A stretch of DNA of 55,375 nucleotides from Argonema galeatum A003/A1 (GCF_023333595.1 NZ_JAIQZM010000041.1:1-55375), one strand, 5' to 3'. Shown: positions 44,069 through 53,175, counted from the stretch's first letter. Program-made: numbers and translations. Notes: generated from the letters alone by a model not told the origin.

Positions 44069-44596
44069 CTAAGCTATGGTTGTTACACCGTCAAGATAAT
44101 CTTTTAACTGTCGATCGTGGTCGTGGCTGAGGTGACCTTTTGGCAGAGACTCGATCGCAAAAGCCTGGACTTCACTGATTTCTAGCGTATCCCGAACCTC
44201 CATAGTTCCCTGCGCTTCTACTTCCACCACTACGGAAATGGAATGAACTCTGGGGTCGCGATCGGGTGCTGAATAAACACCGACCAAGCGGCGGATTTTT
44301 ACCAGTTCCAGACCTGTTTCCTCAGCCAACTCTCGTTCTACTGTCAGCGGAATGTCTTCACCCCAATTTACAATGCCGCCCGGTAAACCCCACTGTCCGG
44401 TATCGCGGCGGCGAATCAGCACAATTCGACCATCCGGCAAAATCGGGATGATTGTCGTCCCGGCGATCGGATGGTGAAACAAAATACCTAACACAGTTTG
44501 GATAAACTGCCATAATCGAAGCATAGGCACGGTAGGTGGCGGCAAAACTGGAAGGAACTTGGACTGTCCACGATAGTTTGTCAGCTGAAGCATCAA
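44069..44596 (-). CDS. Nudix hydrolase
   Basis: Nudix enzymes hydrolyse nucleoside diphosphates linked to another moiety. The Nudix box lies at 73-95: GGIVNWGEDIPLTVEREL followed by AEETG, with REL and EETG intact for metal binding. RRRDTGQWGLPGG precedes it. The protein has 175 residues with a hydrophobic stretch (FIQTVLGILF) before the fold; a later ATG (MLRLWQF) is an alternative start. The specific substrate cannot be read from the sequence. Confidence 0.9.
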   Translation of the reverse strand: MMLQLTNYRGQSKFLPVLPPPTVPMLRLWQFIQTVLGILFHHPIAGTTIIPILPDGRIVLIRRRDTGQWGLPGGIVNWGEDIPLTVERELAEETGLELVKIRRLVGVYSAPDRDPRVHSISVVVEVEAQGTMEVRDTLEISEVQAFAIESLPKGHLSHDHDRQLKDYLDGVTTIA

Positions 44597-44903
44597 AAAA
44601 TGCTTTTTCTGTTAGATCGTTTCCGGTTGATTATACTGCACCCGGCCTATCACTTCCCTTTTTGGGCATTCTCCGATCTGGATCGTGGAAATCCCTCGGT
44701 GAAGCTTTTTGATTTTTGGCCGCAGGCTGTTATGATCTACAGAACGCATACAATGTCGGTTACGTCAGTAGCGGCCTGCTGCCTTGAGGCTTGGTTACTC
44801 AGTTTGATGTTTTTTCATCCACCTGAAGGCAGATATTCCACCGCCAAAGGCTTTTGGTTGTGGAATTCTACTTTTGGATTCGCTTTGTCACGGTACGTTT
44901 TGA
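44597..44903. other. Spacer upstream of the RRM fragment
   Basis: About 307 bases with a long but unconvincing plus-strand open frame (44600-44914) without known motifs. The region should hold the promoter of the Nudix gene. Confidence 0.45.
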
Positions 44904-45092
44904 GAAGTTTCTAGAAGCTTTAGTTTCTTAGAAGTCTCTACAGGTAAAGCCCGTGGCTTTCGTTTCGTGGCAATGGTTAAACCAGATGACGAAGACTCAG
45001 CTATATCTGCCCTTGATGGTGCAGAATTGATGGGCCGTCAATTGCGAGTTAACAAAGCAAAACCGAAGAAGGACGATCTGGGTCTTACCTAG
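44904..45092 (+). pseudogene. C-terminal fragment of an RRM RNA-binding protein
   Basis: Cyanobacterial Rbp proteins are single RNA-recognition-motif proteins, often cold-induced. Here only the second half is visible: the RNP1-like GKARGFRFVAMVKPDD, then DSAISALDGAELMGRQLRVN and KAKPKKDDLGLT before TAG. The frame is open from 44904 but has no suitable start, and the RNP2 half (typically IYVGNLSY) is missing upstream in all plus frames. It is probably truncated. A small basic protein gene follows. Confidence 0.7.
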
Positions 45093-45279
45093 ATCTGGCT
45101 CTTAGACCGCTTCTCGCTGGGCGGTCGCCGCGCCGCTCCCTGAAGGAATCGGCGCTGCAAGTTTTAGCAGCGGTTGAGTTCAGATAATTTCATCGCGCAG
45201 GTGTTTGGGCACCGATCGCATCGGCAATAAATCCTGTAATGCCCAAAGTAATTTTGTGTCGTTTATTAATGAGGTCAAA

Positions 45280-45468
45280 ATGTCCAAGCGCCGCAACCCC
45301 AAAAAAGAAAAGGCGCAGCGCAATAAAGCCTACGCTCGCAAGTTTCGCAAACATCAGAGTACAGGTCGTTTCTCCAAAAACCAGCGCTGGAAAACTGGGA
45401 AGAATAATCAAGGTTCAACTGATGCTCAAGATGATGACGGTGAGAAAGACGATCAACGGCAGTTTTAG
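45280..45468 (+). CDS. Small basic protein
   Basis: A 62-residue protein, very rich in Lys and Arg in its first 50 residues (MSKRRNPKKEKAQRNKAYAR, FRKHQSTGRFSKNQRWKTGK) with an acidic tail (DAQDDDGEKDDQRQF). ATG at 45280 has GAGG at a good distance. It could bind RNA or the ribosome. Longer in-frame starts at 45205 exist but lack ribosome binding sites. No family recognised. Confidence 0.6.
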   Translation: MSKRRNPKKEKAQRNKAYARKFRKHQSTGRFSKNQRWKTGKNNQGSTDAQDDDGEKDDQRQF

Positions 45469-45534
45469 CTCGATCTAAAAGAAGCCCCACACCTTATCTA
45501 TTGATTAGATTCGGTTAGGGCGTGAATTTTGTGG

Positions 45535-45930
45535 CGATGACAGAATTTGACCGCGCCGCAAGCCCACCCATAAGAGGGGTTGGGATAGGCGCTGCGGCTT
45601 GAGCCGCTTTGAATCCCCAATTTTGGCTCTAAGTAATCGGACAGAATTAATTACAATATTGGTTCTTTACTGGGTAAGGCTTGTAGCCAAAATTTTGTGT
45701 AATTAATTGTCTCCCACTACTTATTGCGTTACAATTCAGTTGTCAGTACAAGACATTAAAACCTGCCCTCGGACTGAGGGGAAGTTACGCTTGAGGAGCT
45801 TGCTGAAAGGCAAGGATAGCAGACCCGCCATTTTTGGCAAAAGGATTGCGCCCAAGAACCCTAGTAATAGGGGTATTAAGATAGAAATATCTTAAGAATC
45901 CCATCCCCTTCAGGGGTGGGAGTGTCAAAG
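45535..45930. mobile_element. Possible IS200/IS605-type right-end remnant
   Basis: The stretch ends in CCATCCCC-TTCA-GGGGTGGG (stem 45901-45908/45913-45920) followed by AGTGTCAA, the form of right ends of IS200/IS605 elements in cyanobacteria. Before it are several possible stems (around 45548-45600 and 45769-45785). No transposase or TnpB gene remains. It fills most of the 466-base gap between the small basic protein and argH. Confidence 0.4.
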
Positions 45931-45934
45931 CATC

Positions 45935-47356
45935 TCAGGTTAAGGCGAGTCGAGACTTAGCTGTTTGAATTGCTTGCTTTACTTGGTCGAAGCCAGTACC
46001 GCCATAACTATTGCGGGCTGCTACTACTCGCTGGGGTGCGATCGCTTCATAAATATCTGCCTCGAAGCTTGGGTGCAATGCTTTCCATTCTTCTAAAGTA
46101 AGATCCTTAAGCAATTTACCCCCGGCGAGGCAGGTTTTCACGACTTTACCCACCAAGTTATAAGCTTCGCGGAAAGGTACACCTCGTGCTGCTAGGTAAT
46201 CTGCCACATCTGTGGCATTGGAAAAGTCTTCTGAAACAGCTTCTCTGAGGCGATCGGTCTTAAATTCCAGTCCTTCCCGCAGGAGGATAGTCATAGCTTC
46301 CAGGCAAGCGTTAACCGTCTTAACGCTATCAAAAAGGGCTTCTTTGTCTTCTTGCAGGTCTTTGTTGTAAGCCAGGGGAAGCCCTTTCATCAACACCAGC
46401 ATAGCTTGCAGATGACCAAAAACCCGCCCCGCTTTTCCCCGCACCAGTTCTGGAACGTCGGGGTTTTTCTTTTGGGGCATGATGCTCGAACCAGTAGCAC
46501 AGCTATCTTTTAGGGTGATAAAACCGAATTCCTGGGATGCCCAAAGGATCATTTCTTCGCTCATGCGGCTGAGGTGAACCATAATTAGGCTGGCGGCGCA
46601 GAGGAATTCGATCGCAAAGTCGCGATCGCTCACTCCGTCCAAGCTATTACCATAAACGCCATCAAAATGCAACTCTTTAGCAGTGTAATGTCGATCGATC
46701 GGGAAGGTAGTACCCGCTAGTGCCCCACAGCCCAAAGGTGATATATTTACGCGCTTTTGGATTTCGCCCAATCGCTCGTAGTCCCTCTGTAGCATTTCAA
46801 AGTAGGCTAGGAGGTGATGAGCTAAACTAACCGGCTGAGCGCGTTGCAGATGAGTGTAGCCGGGAATCAAAGTTTCGACGTTCACCGCTGCGATGTCGAT
46901 CAGCACGGTTTGAAATTCCCGCAACTGGCTGCGGATTTGGTTAATGCGATCGCGTAGATAAAGCCGCGTGTCTGTTCCCACCTGGTCATTGCGCGAGCGG
47001 GCCGTGTGTAACTTTTTACCAACATCACCCACAATTTCCGTGAGGCGACGCTCCACGGCAAAGTGGACATCCTCAGCATCTATACCTGGTTGGAATTCCC
47101 CTTGACGGTATTCTTGACGAATCTGTTCTAAACCAGCGACCAGCTGTTCGCCATCTTCAGGAGAGATGATGCCCGTGCGAGCCAGCATTTTACCGTGCGC
47201 TTGGGAGCCAGTGATGTCGTACTCAATCAGTTCTATGTCAAAACCGATACTAGCATTGAAACGAGCGATCGCCGGGTGTAGTGCCGATTCAAACCTCTGG
47301 CTCCAGGTTTTGGCTGTAGGATCGCCAGCGGGTTGTTGAGTGAGTTCGGTATCCAA
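45935..47356 (-). CDS. argH: Argininosuccinate lyase
   Basis: Last step of arginine synthesis, releasing fumarate. The 473-residue protein has the fumarase/aspartase superfamily signature GSSIMPQKKNPD, the catalytic-region TARSRNDQVGTD and GYTHLQRAQPVSLAHHL. The start is TTG at 47356, supported by AGAGGAAAAG right before it. Not adjacent to other arg genes; it lies downstream of a small membrane protein gene. Full length. Confidence 0.97.
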   Translation of the reverse strand: MDTELTQQPAGDPTAKTWSQRFESALHPAIARFNASIGFDIELIEYDITGSQAHGKMLARTGIISPEDGEQLVAGLEQIRQEYRQGEFQPGIDAEDVHFAVERRLTEIVGDVGKKLHTARSRNDQVGTDTRLYLRDRINQIRSQLREFQTVLIDIAAVNVETLIPGYTHLQRAQPVSLAHHLLAYFEMLQRDYERLGEIQKRVNISPLGCGALAGTTFPIDRHYTAKELHFDGVYGNSLDGVSDRDFAIEFLCAASLIMVHLSRMSEEMILWASQEFGFITLKDSCATGSSIMPQKKNPDVPELVRGKAGRVFGHLQAMLVLMKGLPLAYNKDLQEDKEALFDSVKTVNACLEAMTILLREGLEFKTDRLREAVSEDFSNATDVADYLAARGVPFREAYNLVGKVVKTCLAGGKLLKDLTLEEWKALHPSFEADIYEAIAPQRVVAARNSYGGTGFDQVKQAIQTAKSRLALT

Positions 47357-47452
47357 CTTTTCCTCTTTTTTCTAGGACTAGCCGTGTTTGTCAGGTAAAA
47401 AGTAGCGAATTTAGGATGAGTTCTTTTGCCTTTGAGCAGAGGTGAGGTAACT

Positions 47453-47695
47453 TTATACCATCCCTCGAATAAAGTAGCCCACAATCACCCCCACTACCAG
47501 CGCCCAGATTTGGCCTGACTGAATGAAATAACCCCAAGCTCTTTGCACTTGTCCGACAAGATCCGGGTCGCTGACTTGTTGAGCGAACAATGTCACCGAG
47601 AGCGGCAGCTTGGATAGTAACACCGACACAGAATCCATCGAATGAGCCTGGGTAGCCCACCAATTGGTCATTGCTTGAATTGCATTAACGACCAT
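47453..47695 (-). CDS. Small membrane protein
   Basis: Starting at ATG 47695 (after GAGGAAAG) the product has 80 residues: an amphipathic N-terminal half (MVVNAIQAMTNWWATQAHSM, LLSKLPLSVTLFAQQV) and one C-terminal membrane segment (IWALVVGVIVGYFIRGMV). A longer frame from 47716 adds seven residues. It lies 95 bases after the PP2C gene and 96 before argH, in the same direction. Family unknown. Confidence 0.65.
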   Translation of the reverse strand: MVVNAIQAMTNWWATQAHSMDSVSVLLSKLPLSVTLFAQQVSDPDLVGQVQRAWGYFIQSGQIWALVVGVIVGYFIRGMV

Positions 47696-47790
47696 CGTTA
47701 TTCTTTCCTCACGCAAATGGAGTTTTGGTTATTAGGTACTGAGCCCACCTTCTAAATCAGAGATTATGGCACAAATAAGACAATACCCAC

Positions 47791-49326
47791 TCAGCTATTA
47801 GCAGGTGGAACAATTTGCATTACCACGAGTGTCATGTCGTCCCCATTGCGATTTCCTGGCCCAATAAATTGCTGAACTTGCTCAAAAAGGTAATCTAGAA
47901 TTGTTTGGGAACCCTGACAATGCTGACAGGCTCGCTCAAAAGCGCGGAGCAAGTTTTCCTCATCGAAGCGCTCTCCACGATCGTTAGCCGCTTCTGTAAA
48001 CCCATCTGTATAGTAAATTAAAGTATCGCCAAGAGCCAACTGCACCTGACCCTCCTCATACTGGGAATTGGCATCCAAGCCAATCAGCATACCCAAGGTA
48101 TCTAAACGCTTAACCGATCGCGTTGATGCCTGCCACAAGAATGGAGGATTGTGGGCAGCATTGCTGTAATAAAGGATACGAGTTTGAAGATTATATTCTG
48201 AGTAAAATAGGGTCACAAACCGATGGGAATTTTCCAGATCGGCATACATAACCTGATTGAGATGTTGCAGGATGCGAGATGGAGAGTGACCGTTTAGAAC
48301 TTCTGCCCGTAGCATTCCCCTAGTCATGGTCATCAGCAGCCCAGCCGGGACGCCTTTGCCCATCACATCTCCTATGACTATAGCCCAACGTCCATCTGGA
48401 GACTCTTGATTGGAGACTAGAGACTCTTGAGTGGGTAGTTTCTTCTGCTTCTGTGCTTCTGTCTCCCTCTGCTCGTCCTTATCAAAGCTTCCCTGGTGGT
48501 GAGGCGATGTGGGGATAAAGTCGTAGTAGTCTCCGCCCACGCGGTTGGCAGGTTGACAGCGAGCGGCTAGTTCGATGCCAGGAATTTTAGGACACTGGCG
48601 GGGGAGCAATCTTTGTTGGATTTCGGCACCAATTTCGAGTTCGCGATCGAGGCGTTCCTTCTTGCGTAATTCTACCGTCAGTTCATCGTTTGCGATCGCT
48701 ACCCCTGTTTGATCTGCTACTAACCGAACTAACTTCTGTCGCGTTTCCGTCCAAGTGTATTCGGGATCTCGACTGAAAACATACAAACGCCCCCTCTCCA
48801 CTTGCTTGATTAAAATTGCCGTCCCGAACAAATGTATATCTGGCCCTAAGTACTGGGTCACCTGCTCATCAAGAATAGCCAGTCCTCTCTCTTGGGTGGA
48901 TGTTTCCTTCCGGTCAAACTGTGCAAGCACTGCGGGTGTCTGCGGTGATGTTTTTAGGCTGGTTTCTCGAAGCTTATTAGTTGCTGTTTCTATCGCCTTC
49001 CGTATATCGGCACCTCGAAGATTACCTTGGCAATGCAGCTGCTCTAGTCTAACTTGACCGTTCTGTTTTAGAAGCACTAAGGCACTCCCGTCGGCATCTG
49101 TGACTCGCGTTGCCATCAACGGGATCAATTCCAAAAACTGATTTAGATTGTTAAAACTTCGCAGTGCAAACCCTAATGAACTTAACAAATCTTGAATTTT
49201 GTGTTGTTCCCGATGCAAACGCGCCACCAGTTCTTTGAGGGCAAAGACTGGTGTGACTTCGCCAGAGGCGTCGCTATGGTCGTCAGACGATTGAGAGGAA
49301 GGTCTTGGCAGGGGCACAGCAGTCAT
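47791..49326 (-). CDS. PP2C/SpoIIE-type serine phosphatase with N-terminal GAF-like domain
   Basis: A 511-residue RsbU-like protein. A GAF-like sensor region spans about 35-215 (LNQFLELIPLMATRVTDADG, LVADQTGVAIAND). The PP2C domain follows with metal-binding Asp266 (GGDYYDF), Asp320 (GDVMGKG), TDGFTEA and GDDMTLVV. Between the first and second motifs (about 272-311) is a low-complexity polar insert (KDEQRETEAQKQKKLPTQ) that looks repeat-derived. Such proteins dephosphorylate anti-sigma antagonists in partner-switching systems; no partner gene is nearby. Downstream of ftsY on the same strand. Confidence 0.92.
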   Translation of the reverse strand: MTAVPLPRPSSQSSDDHSDASGEVTPVFALKELVARLHREQHKIQDLLSSLGFALRSFNNLNQFLELIPLMATRVTDADGSALVLLKQNGQVRLEQLHCQGNLRGADIRKAIETATNKLRETSLKTSPQTPAVLAQFDRKETSTQERGLAILDEQVTQYLGPDIHLFGTAILIKQVERGRLYVFSRDPEYTWTETRQKLVRLVADQTGVAIANDELTVELRKKERLDRELEIGAEIQQRLLPRQCPKIPGIELAARCQPANRVGGDYYDFIPTSPHHQGSFDKDEQRETEAQKQKKLPTQESLVSNQESPDGRWAIVIGDVMGKGVPAGLLMTMTRGMLRAEVLNGHSPSRILQHLNQVMYADLENSHRFVTLFYSEYNLQTRILYYSNAAHNPPFLWQASTRSVKRLDTLGMLIGLDANSQYEEGQVQLALGDTLIYYTDGFTEAANDRGERFDEENLLRAFERACQHCQGSQTILDYLFEQVQQFIGPGNRNGDDMTLVVMQIVPPANS

Positions 49327-49364
49327 TGGCTCGGCGGTTAAGAGTAATTAATCAAGCATAGGAA

Positions 49365-49535
49365 GAATTTCAGATTTCAGATTTTAGATTTGTTTGAATT
49401 TTAAATCTTAAATCTTAAATTAGGTATTAGAGCCTGTGCAAGGCTAACGAAGAATATCAGATTTAAGATTTCAAATTTGTTTGAATTTTAAATCTTAAAT
49501 CTTAAATCTGAAATCTGAAATTAGGTATTAGAGCC
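49365..49535. repeat. Two direct copies of an AGATTT-rich palindromic block
   Basis: Block 1 (49365-49434) and block 2 (49451-49535) both run from AAGATTT/CAGATTT heptamers through TTTGTTTGAATTTTAAATCT to TTAGGTATTAGAGCC. Each can fold on itself. They fill the gap between ftsY and the phosphatase gene. Confidence 0.85.
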
Positions 49536-49610
49536 GCCATTATACCGCTAATAAGCTGTTCTGCCAATAGTCTTTATGATTCTTAATTCACAACTCAAAA
49601 CTCTTGTAGG

Positions 49611-51416
49611 CTAACCACTCAGCAGGGCTTCGATAAACTCATAGCTGGAGAAGGGACGTAAGTCTTCAATGCCTTCACCGGCACCAATAAAGCGGATGGG
49701 CAGACCCAATTGCTGCACTACTGCTAAGGCAACGCCACCCTTGGCAGTTCCATCCAGTTTAGTCAGCACGACGCCGCTTAGTTTTGCTGCTTCTGAGAAA
49801 ACTTGGGCTTGGCGCAGACCGTTTTGACCCAAGGTGGCGTCTAAAACCAGAAGAGATTCAACGTGAGCCTCTGGAGCTTTTTTGTCAATGATGCGGCGAA
49901 TCTTGCTGAGTTCCTCCATCAAGTTTTTCTTGTTCTGGAGACGGCCTGCGGTATCTACCAGCAGCAATTCTGTGCCCCGCGCTTTGGCTGCTGCGATCGC
50001 ATCAAATACCACAGCGGCTGGGTCTGTATTTTGTCCCGGATTGGCTACCACTTCCACCCCACTCCGCTGACCCCATACCTTCACCTGCTGTACCGCTGCT
50101 GCCCGGAAGGTATCAGCTGCCCCAATCAGGCACTTATAGCCAGATTTTTGGGCGAGATGGGCAATTTTGCCAATTGTTGTAGTTTTACCGGCACCGTTTA
50201 CCCCGGTAATCAACCAGATATTGAAAGTTTCTTTTTCTGGTGCAAAGGTGGCTTGATAAGATGATTTATGGAGGGGGGCATTGAGCATATCTCGCAGGAT
50301 CTGCTTGAGGTAGGCAAGAGCTGCATCAGGTGGCAGTGCTTGCTCGCGCAACTTGTTTTGTAGCGATTTTATGATATAATCTGTTGCTTCTACGCCGACA
50401 TCGGCTTGCAACAGCAAAGACTCGATCTCCATGACCGCATCTTGATTGAGCGGCCCCTGACCGACGATCGCTTTTAGCTGATTGATCAGGTTACGGCGAG
50501 TTTTGTCTAAGCCTTGTCGCAACTTCTTGAGCCAAGTAATTTCTTCTACAGAAACATCTTCAGGACGACGACCTTGGGAAGCGAGAATTTCAGCCGACCA
50601 TAGGAACCCGTCATCAAAGACAACTCCCGGAATTTCTGCTGCTGTTGCAGACCCAGTTACGGCAACGACTGGCTGGACTTCCGGTTCTGATTCTTCAATG
50701 GCTGTAGCCTTAAGCCGTTCTAAGCGTGCTTGTCGGTCATCCCGCGCCCAAAAAGGTAGTGGTGCTGTGGCTGCAACGTTTGTTTCTTGAACTGTGGAGT
50801 CTGGAACGGTTACCTGTTCTTCTGCGGGTGACGCCTGGGCGACGGCTTCTTCCTGTGAAGTTTCAGGAATTGCCGATGACTCTAGGGCGGTTTCTGTAAT
50901 TGTAGTAACTTTTTCTACTTCAGGCGTGCCAGTGTCGGAAGTTGCTACCTCTGCTGCGGCGGCTGTCTCAAGGAGTTCCAGTTCTGCTCTTACAGCGTCT
51001 AGGGCAACTGTTGTCGAAATTTCTGCTTCGGAAGTTTCTTTTTGTGTCGGTATTGTTTGAGACTCAGATAGAGGCTCGCTCCTCTGCCCCTCTGCCCCTC
51101 TGCCCCTCTGCTCCTCTGCTCCTCTGCCCCTCTGCCCCTCTGCCCCTCTGCCCCTCTGCCCCTCTATCTCTTCGGTTGGCAGCTGAGGTTCTGTCGCTGT
51201 TGTGGCGGTTTGTGTTTGTTGCTTAGCTTGGATATTTTTATAGGCGGCTTTTGCCCAAGCCAAGTAGTCTTCAGCAACTTGCTGCTGAGATTGCTCTTCG
51301 GGCCGATCGGATGTATCTGATTCTGGTTGCTGTTCTTCCTGTGCGGATGAAGCCGCTTTATCCGGCGGTTGTTCTTTACTGTCGCTATACTGGCGGCGGA
51401 ACCAATTAAAAACCAT
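49611..51416 (-). CDS. ftsY: Signal recognition particle receptor FtsY
   Basis: SRP receptor GTPase that docks ribosome-nascent chain complexes at the membrane. The C-terminal NG domain (about 300-601) is complete: GVNGAGKTTTIGKIAHLAQK (G1), DTFRAAAVQQ, LLVDTAGR (G3) and TKLDGTAKGG (G4). The N-terminal about 290 residues are acidic and variable, as usual for FtsY. Within it, residues 85-113 are an eight-residue repeat (GQRGRGAE) encoded by an octanucleotide expansion. Between nusB and the phosphatase gene. Confidence 0.96.
   Translation of the reverse strand: MVFNWFRRQYSDSKEQPPDKAASSAQEEQQPESDTSDRPEEQSQQQVAEDYLAWAKAAYKNIQAKQQTQTATTATEPQLPTEEIEGQRGRGAEGQRGRGAEEQRGRGAEGQRSEPLSESQTIPTQKETSEAEISTTVALDAVRAELELLETAAAAEVATSDTGTPEVEKVTTITETALESSAIPETSQEEAVAQASPAEEQVTVPDSTVQETNVAATAPLPFWARDDRQARLERLKATAIEESEPEVQPVVAVTGSATAAEIPGVVFDDGFLWSAEILASQGRRPEDVSVEEITWLKKLRQGLDKTRRNLINQLKAIVGQGPLNQDAVMEIESLLLQADVGVEATDYIIKSLQNKLREQALPPDAALAYLKQILRDMLNAPLHKSSYQATFAPEKETFNIWLITGVNGAGKTTTIGKIAHLAQKSGYKCLIGAADTFRAAAVQQVKVWGQRSGVEVVANPGQNTDPAAVVFDAIAAAKARGTELLLVDTAGRLQNKKNLMEELSKIRRIIDKKAPEAHVESLLVLDATLGQNGLRQAQVFSEAAKLSGVVLTKLDGTAKGGVALAVVQQLGLPIRFIGAGEGIEDLRPFSSYEFIEALLSG
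51082..51161 (-). repeat. Octanucleotide repeat inside ftsY (10 copies)
   Basis: Ten copies of CTCTGCCC (two as CTCTGCTC) lie in the ftsY coding sequence and encode tandem GQRGRGAE on the minus strand. Eight bases times three gives a period of eight codons, and all three phases lack stops. The unit equals GGGGCAGA at 16428-16483. Confidence 0.95.
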
Positions 51417-51459
51417 AGCACCTACTTTACGGGTTGGCAGAACTGGTGAAATGCTGCTT

Positions 51460-52089
51460 TTAACTTAAGGGGGATTGTGCTTTGACTCGATCGCTCACTC
51501 GACGCAAAACCCCGTTGATAAAACGATGGCCTTCCTCACCACTGTAGCGTTTAGCTAGCTCTACCGCTTCATTAATGGCGACTGGTTCGGGAATCCCTAA
51601 ATACTTCATTTCGCATACTGCGATTCGGAGTATATCTCTGTCAATCCGAGCTAGACGATTTAATTGCCAATCGACCATTGCTTGAGTTATGACCGCATCA
51701 AGTTCGGCTTTCTGGGCATTAACTGTACCGATAATTTGCACTGCGTAGTGGCGGACATCTTTTTGATTGGATAGCTGGATAAATTCTGGCAACTCCACAG
51801 ATGCACCAACGCGGTTGATCGCGATTTGAGTCAGTTCTATGGCTTCTTTTACCATAGCCCTAGCACTTTGTAAATCTATGGCGCGGGTTTCGCTATTTAA
51901 GAGGCGATCGCTCCCGCGTTGCAGTTCCCCAGCCGCAGCTTCCAAACCATCTTTAACTTCCGTACTCAAAGTGCGGATAGCCGCCACAATCAGTTCGGGT
52001 ATTTGCTGTTCAGATAGTTTCTCTGGATTTCCAGATAGCTGAGACAGGCTTAGCAGCGCTAGTTCGCGAGAAATTCGTCGAGATTGCAT
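51460..52089 (-). CDS. nusB: Transcription antitermination factor NusB
   Basis: NusB with NusE binds boxA RNA to prevent early termination of rRNA transcripts. The 209-residue product has an N-terminal RRISRELALLSLSQLSGN, and the conserved C-terminal half WQLNRLARIDRDILRIAVCE, then PEPVAINEAVELAKRYSGEE and FINGVLRRV. The central about 60 residues are longer than in E. coli NusB, as usual in cyanobacteria. It lies between the DUF502 gene and ftsY (43 bases from ftsY). Confidence 0.95.
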   Translation of the reverse strand: MQSRRISRELALLSLSQLSGNPEKLSEQQIPELIVAAIRTLSTEVKDGLEAAAGELQRGSDRLLNSETRAIDLQSARAMVKEAIELTQIAINRVGASVELPEFIQLSNQKDVRHYAVQIIGTVNAQKAELDAVITQAMVDWQLNRLARIDRDILRIAVCEMKYLGIPEPVAINEAVELAKRYSGEEGHRFINGVLRRVSDRVKAQSPLS

Positions 52090-52118
52090 TATGTTATTTG
52101 TAATAAATCCTGGGTAAC

Positions 52119-52197
52119 GGGGAATTTTAGATTTTAGATTTGTTTTGAATTGACGATTTTAAATCTGCAATTTTAAATCTGAAATTTTAAATTCCCT
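52119..52197. repeat. Imperfect palindrome of AATTTTAGATTT units
   Basis: GGGAATTTTAGATTTTAGAT at the left faces ATCTGAAATTTTAAATTCCC at the right. It is of the same heptamer family as the blocks at 38386 and 49365 and lies between DUF502 and nusB. Confidence 0.75.
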
Positions 52198-52229
52198 TTA
52201 GTCAATTACCAAGCTGAACTTTCTGCACT

Positions 52230-52931
52230 TCATCTTTCCTCAAAGATAGGCTGTTCCAGCTTCCGATCTTGGAAGGGCGGAAGGGATGACATAGGAGTTA
52301 AGGGACTGGGACTAACGATGCCACCAGAGATAATAACTTTAAAGGCATCTTCCACGGAAATGGCGAGATCCACGACTTCATCTTCTTGGACGATCGCATA
52401 CCAGCCTGTGGCGGGGTTGGGGGTAGTTGGGATGAAAACACTGAGCATCGTCGATCTGGATAGGCGAGCCTGCATATCGCTGCTTAGCTCTCCAGTGACA
52501 AAGGCTAAAGCCCATATCCCCCGGCGTGGGTATTCCACTAAAATTACGCGGCGAAACTTCCCGTTAGAATCCTTCAGTAGGGTTTCTAGGAGTTGTTTGA
52601 GGGTTTTGTAAACCGAGCCAGCCAACGGAATTGCTTGCAGTATCCGCTCACCAACATCTAGCAACCACCGCCCAGCAAAATTTCGGGCCATCAACCCAAT
52701 CAGCAGAATACATAGCAGGGGTACCATAAGTCCCACAGCTAGATTCACCAGGTTGAGCAAAATAGGATGGAGATCGTCAAAAGGATTGAGTTGCTTCGGA
52801 ATGCGGGTGAGAAAATTGATCACCCAAGTCGCGATCGTAATCGTCAGCCAAATTGTGGTAGCCAGGGGAATTACTACCAAAAGACCTGCAATCAGGTCAT
52901 TTTTTAAGTCCTGCTTCAAGCGTTCGATCAC
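52230..52931 (-). CDS. DUF502 family membrane protein
   Basis: A 233-residue protein with two N-terminal membrane segments (about 14-40, AGLLVVIPLATTIWLTITIA; and about 57-82) and a soluble domain with GERILQAIPLAGSVYKTLKQ, FRRVILVEYPRRGIWALAFV and SVFIPTTPNPATGWYAIV. This is the DUF502 pattern, conserved in cyanobacteria and plant plastids; function unclear. It heads the nusB-ftsY cluster, an order I know from other cyanobacteria. Confidence 0.92.
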   Translation of the reverse strand: MIERLKQDLKNDLIAGLLVVIPLATTIWLTITIATWVINFLTRIPKQLNPFDDLHPILLNLVNLAVGLMVPLLCILLIGLMARNFAGRWLLDVGERILQAIPLAGSVYKTLKQLLETLLKDSNGKFRRVILVEYPRRGIWALAFVTGELSSDMQARLSRSTMLSVFIPTTPNPATGWYAIVQEDEVVDLAISVEDAFKVIISGGIVSPSPLTPMSSLPPFQDRKLEQPIFEER

Positions 52932-53027
52932 AGATAGCCCACTCTCTTTTAACCAGATGGGAAAATTATAGAGCCCACACAGCGACCCTTCTCCCTTACC
53001 CTAACTTACCCTACGTTGACACTCGCT

Positions 53028-53100
53028 GGCTAAGGTTAGGGAGTCGCCGCCCTGCCGAGCCTCCAAAACCAGACGTAAAGGTTTCCTTCATCCGGCTTTT
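53028..53100 (-). ncRNA. Group II intron 3' end (domains V and VI), relic
   Basis: On the minus strand 53100-53065 reads AAAAGCCGGATGAAGGAAAC then CTTTACGTCTGGTTTT: the domain V hairpin with the AGC triad, a GAAA-type loop and the AC bulge. 53061-53028 folds as domain VI (GGCTCGG...CCTTAGCC) with an unpaired A on the 3' side. Sequences upstream on that strand (53101-53175) are too short for the remaining domains or a maturase, so only the 3' end survives. Confidence 0.7.
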
Positions 53101-53175
53101 GGGAAAAACTTACAGCCTACAGGGGCTGGAGATGATGGTATCAGAATTAACATTTGTCCGCATACTGTTTTCTGC

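Noticed and set aside
44600..44914. Open frame of 104 codons on the plus strand
   Set aside because: No domain, no ribosome binding site and odd composition; taken as chance.
45707..45895. Open frame of 62 codons
   Set aside because: Lies in the presumed transposon-end region and has no protein-like features.
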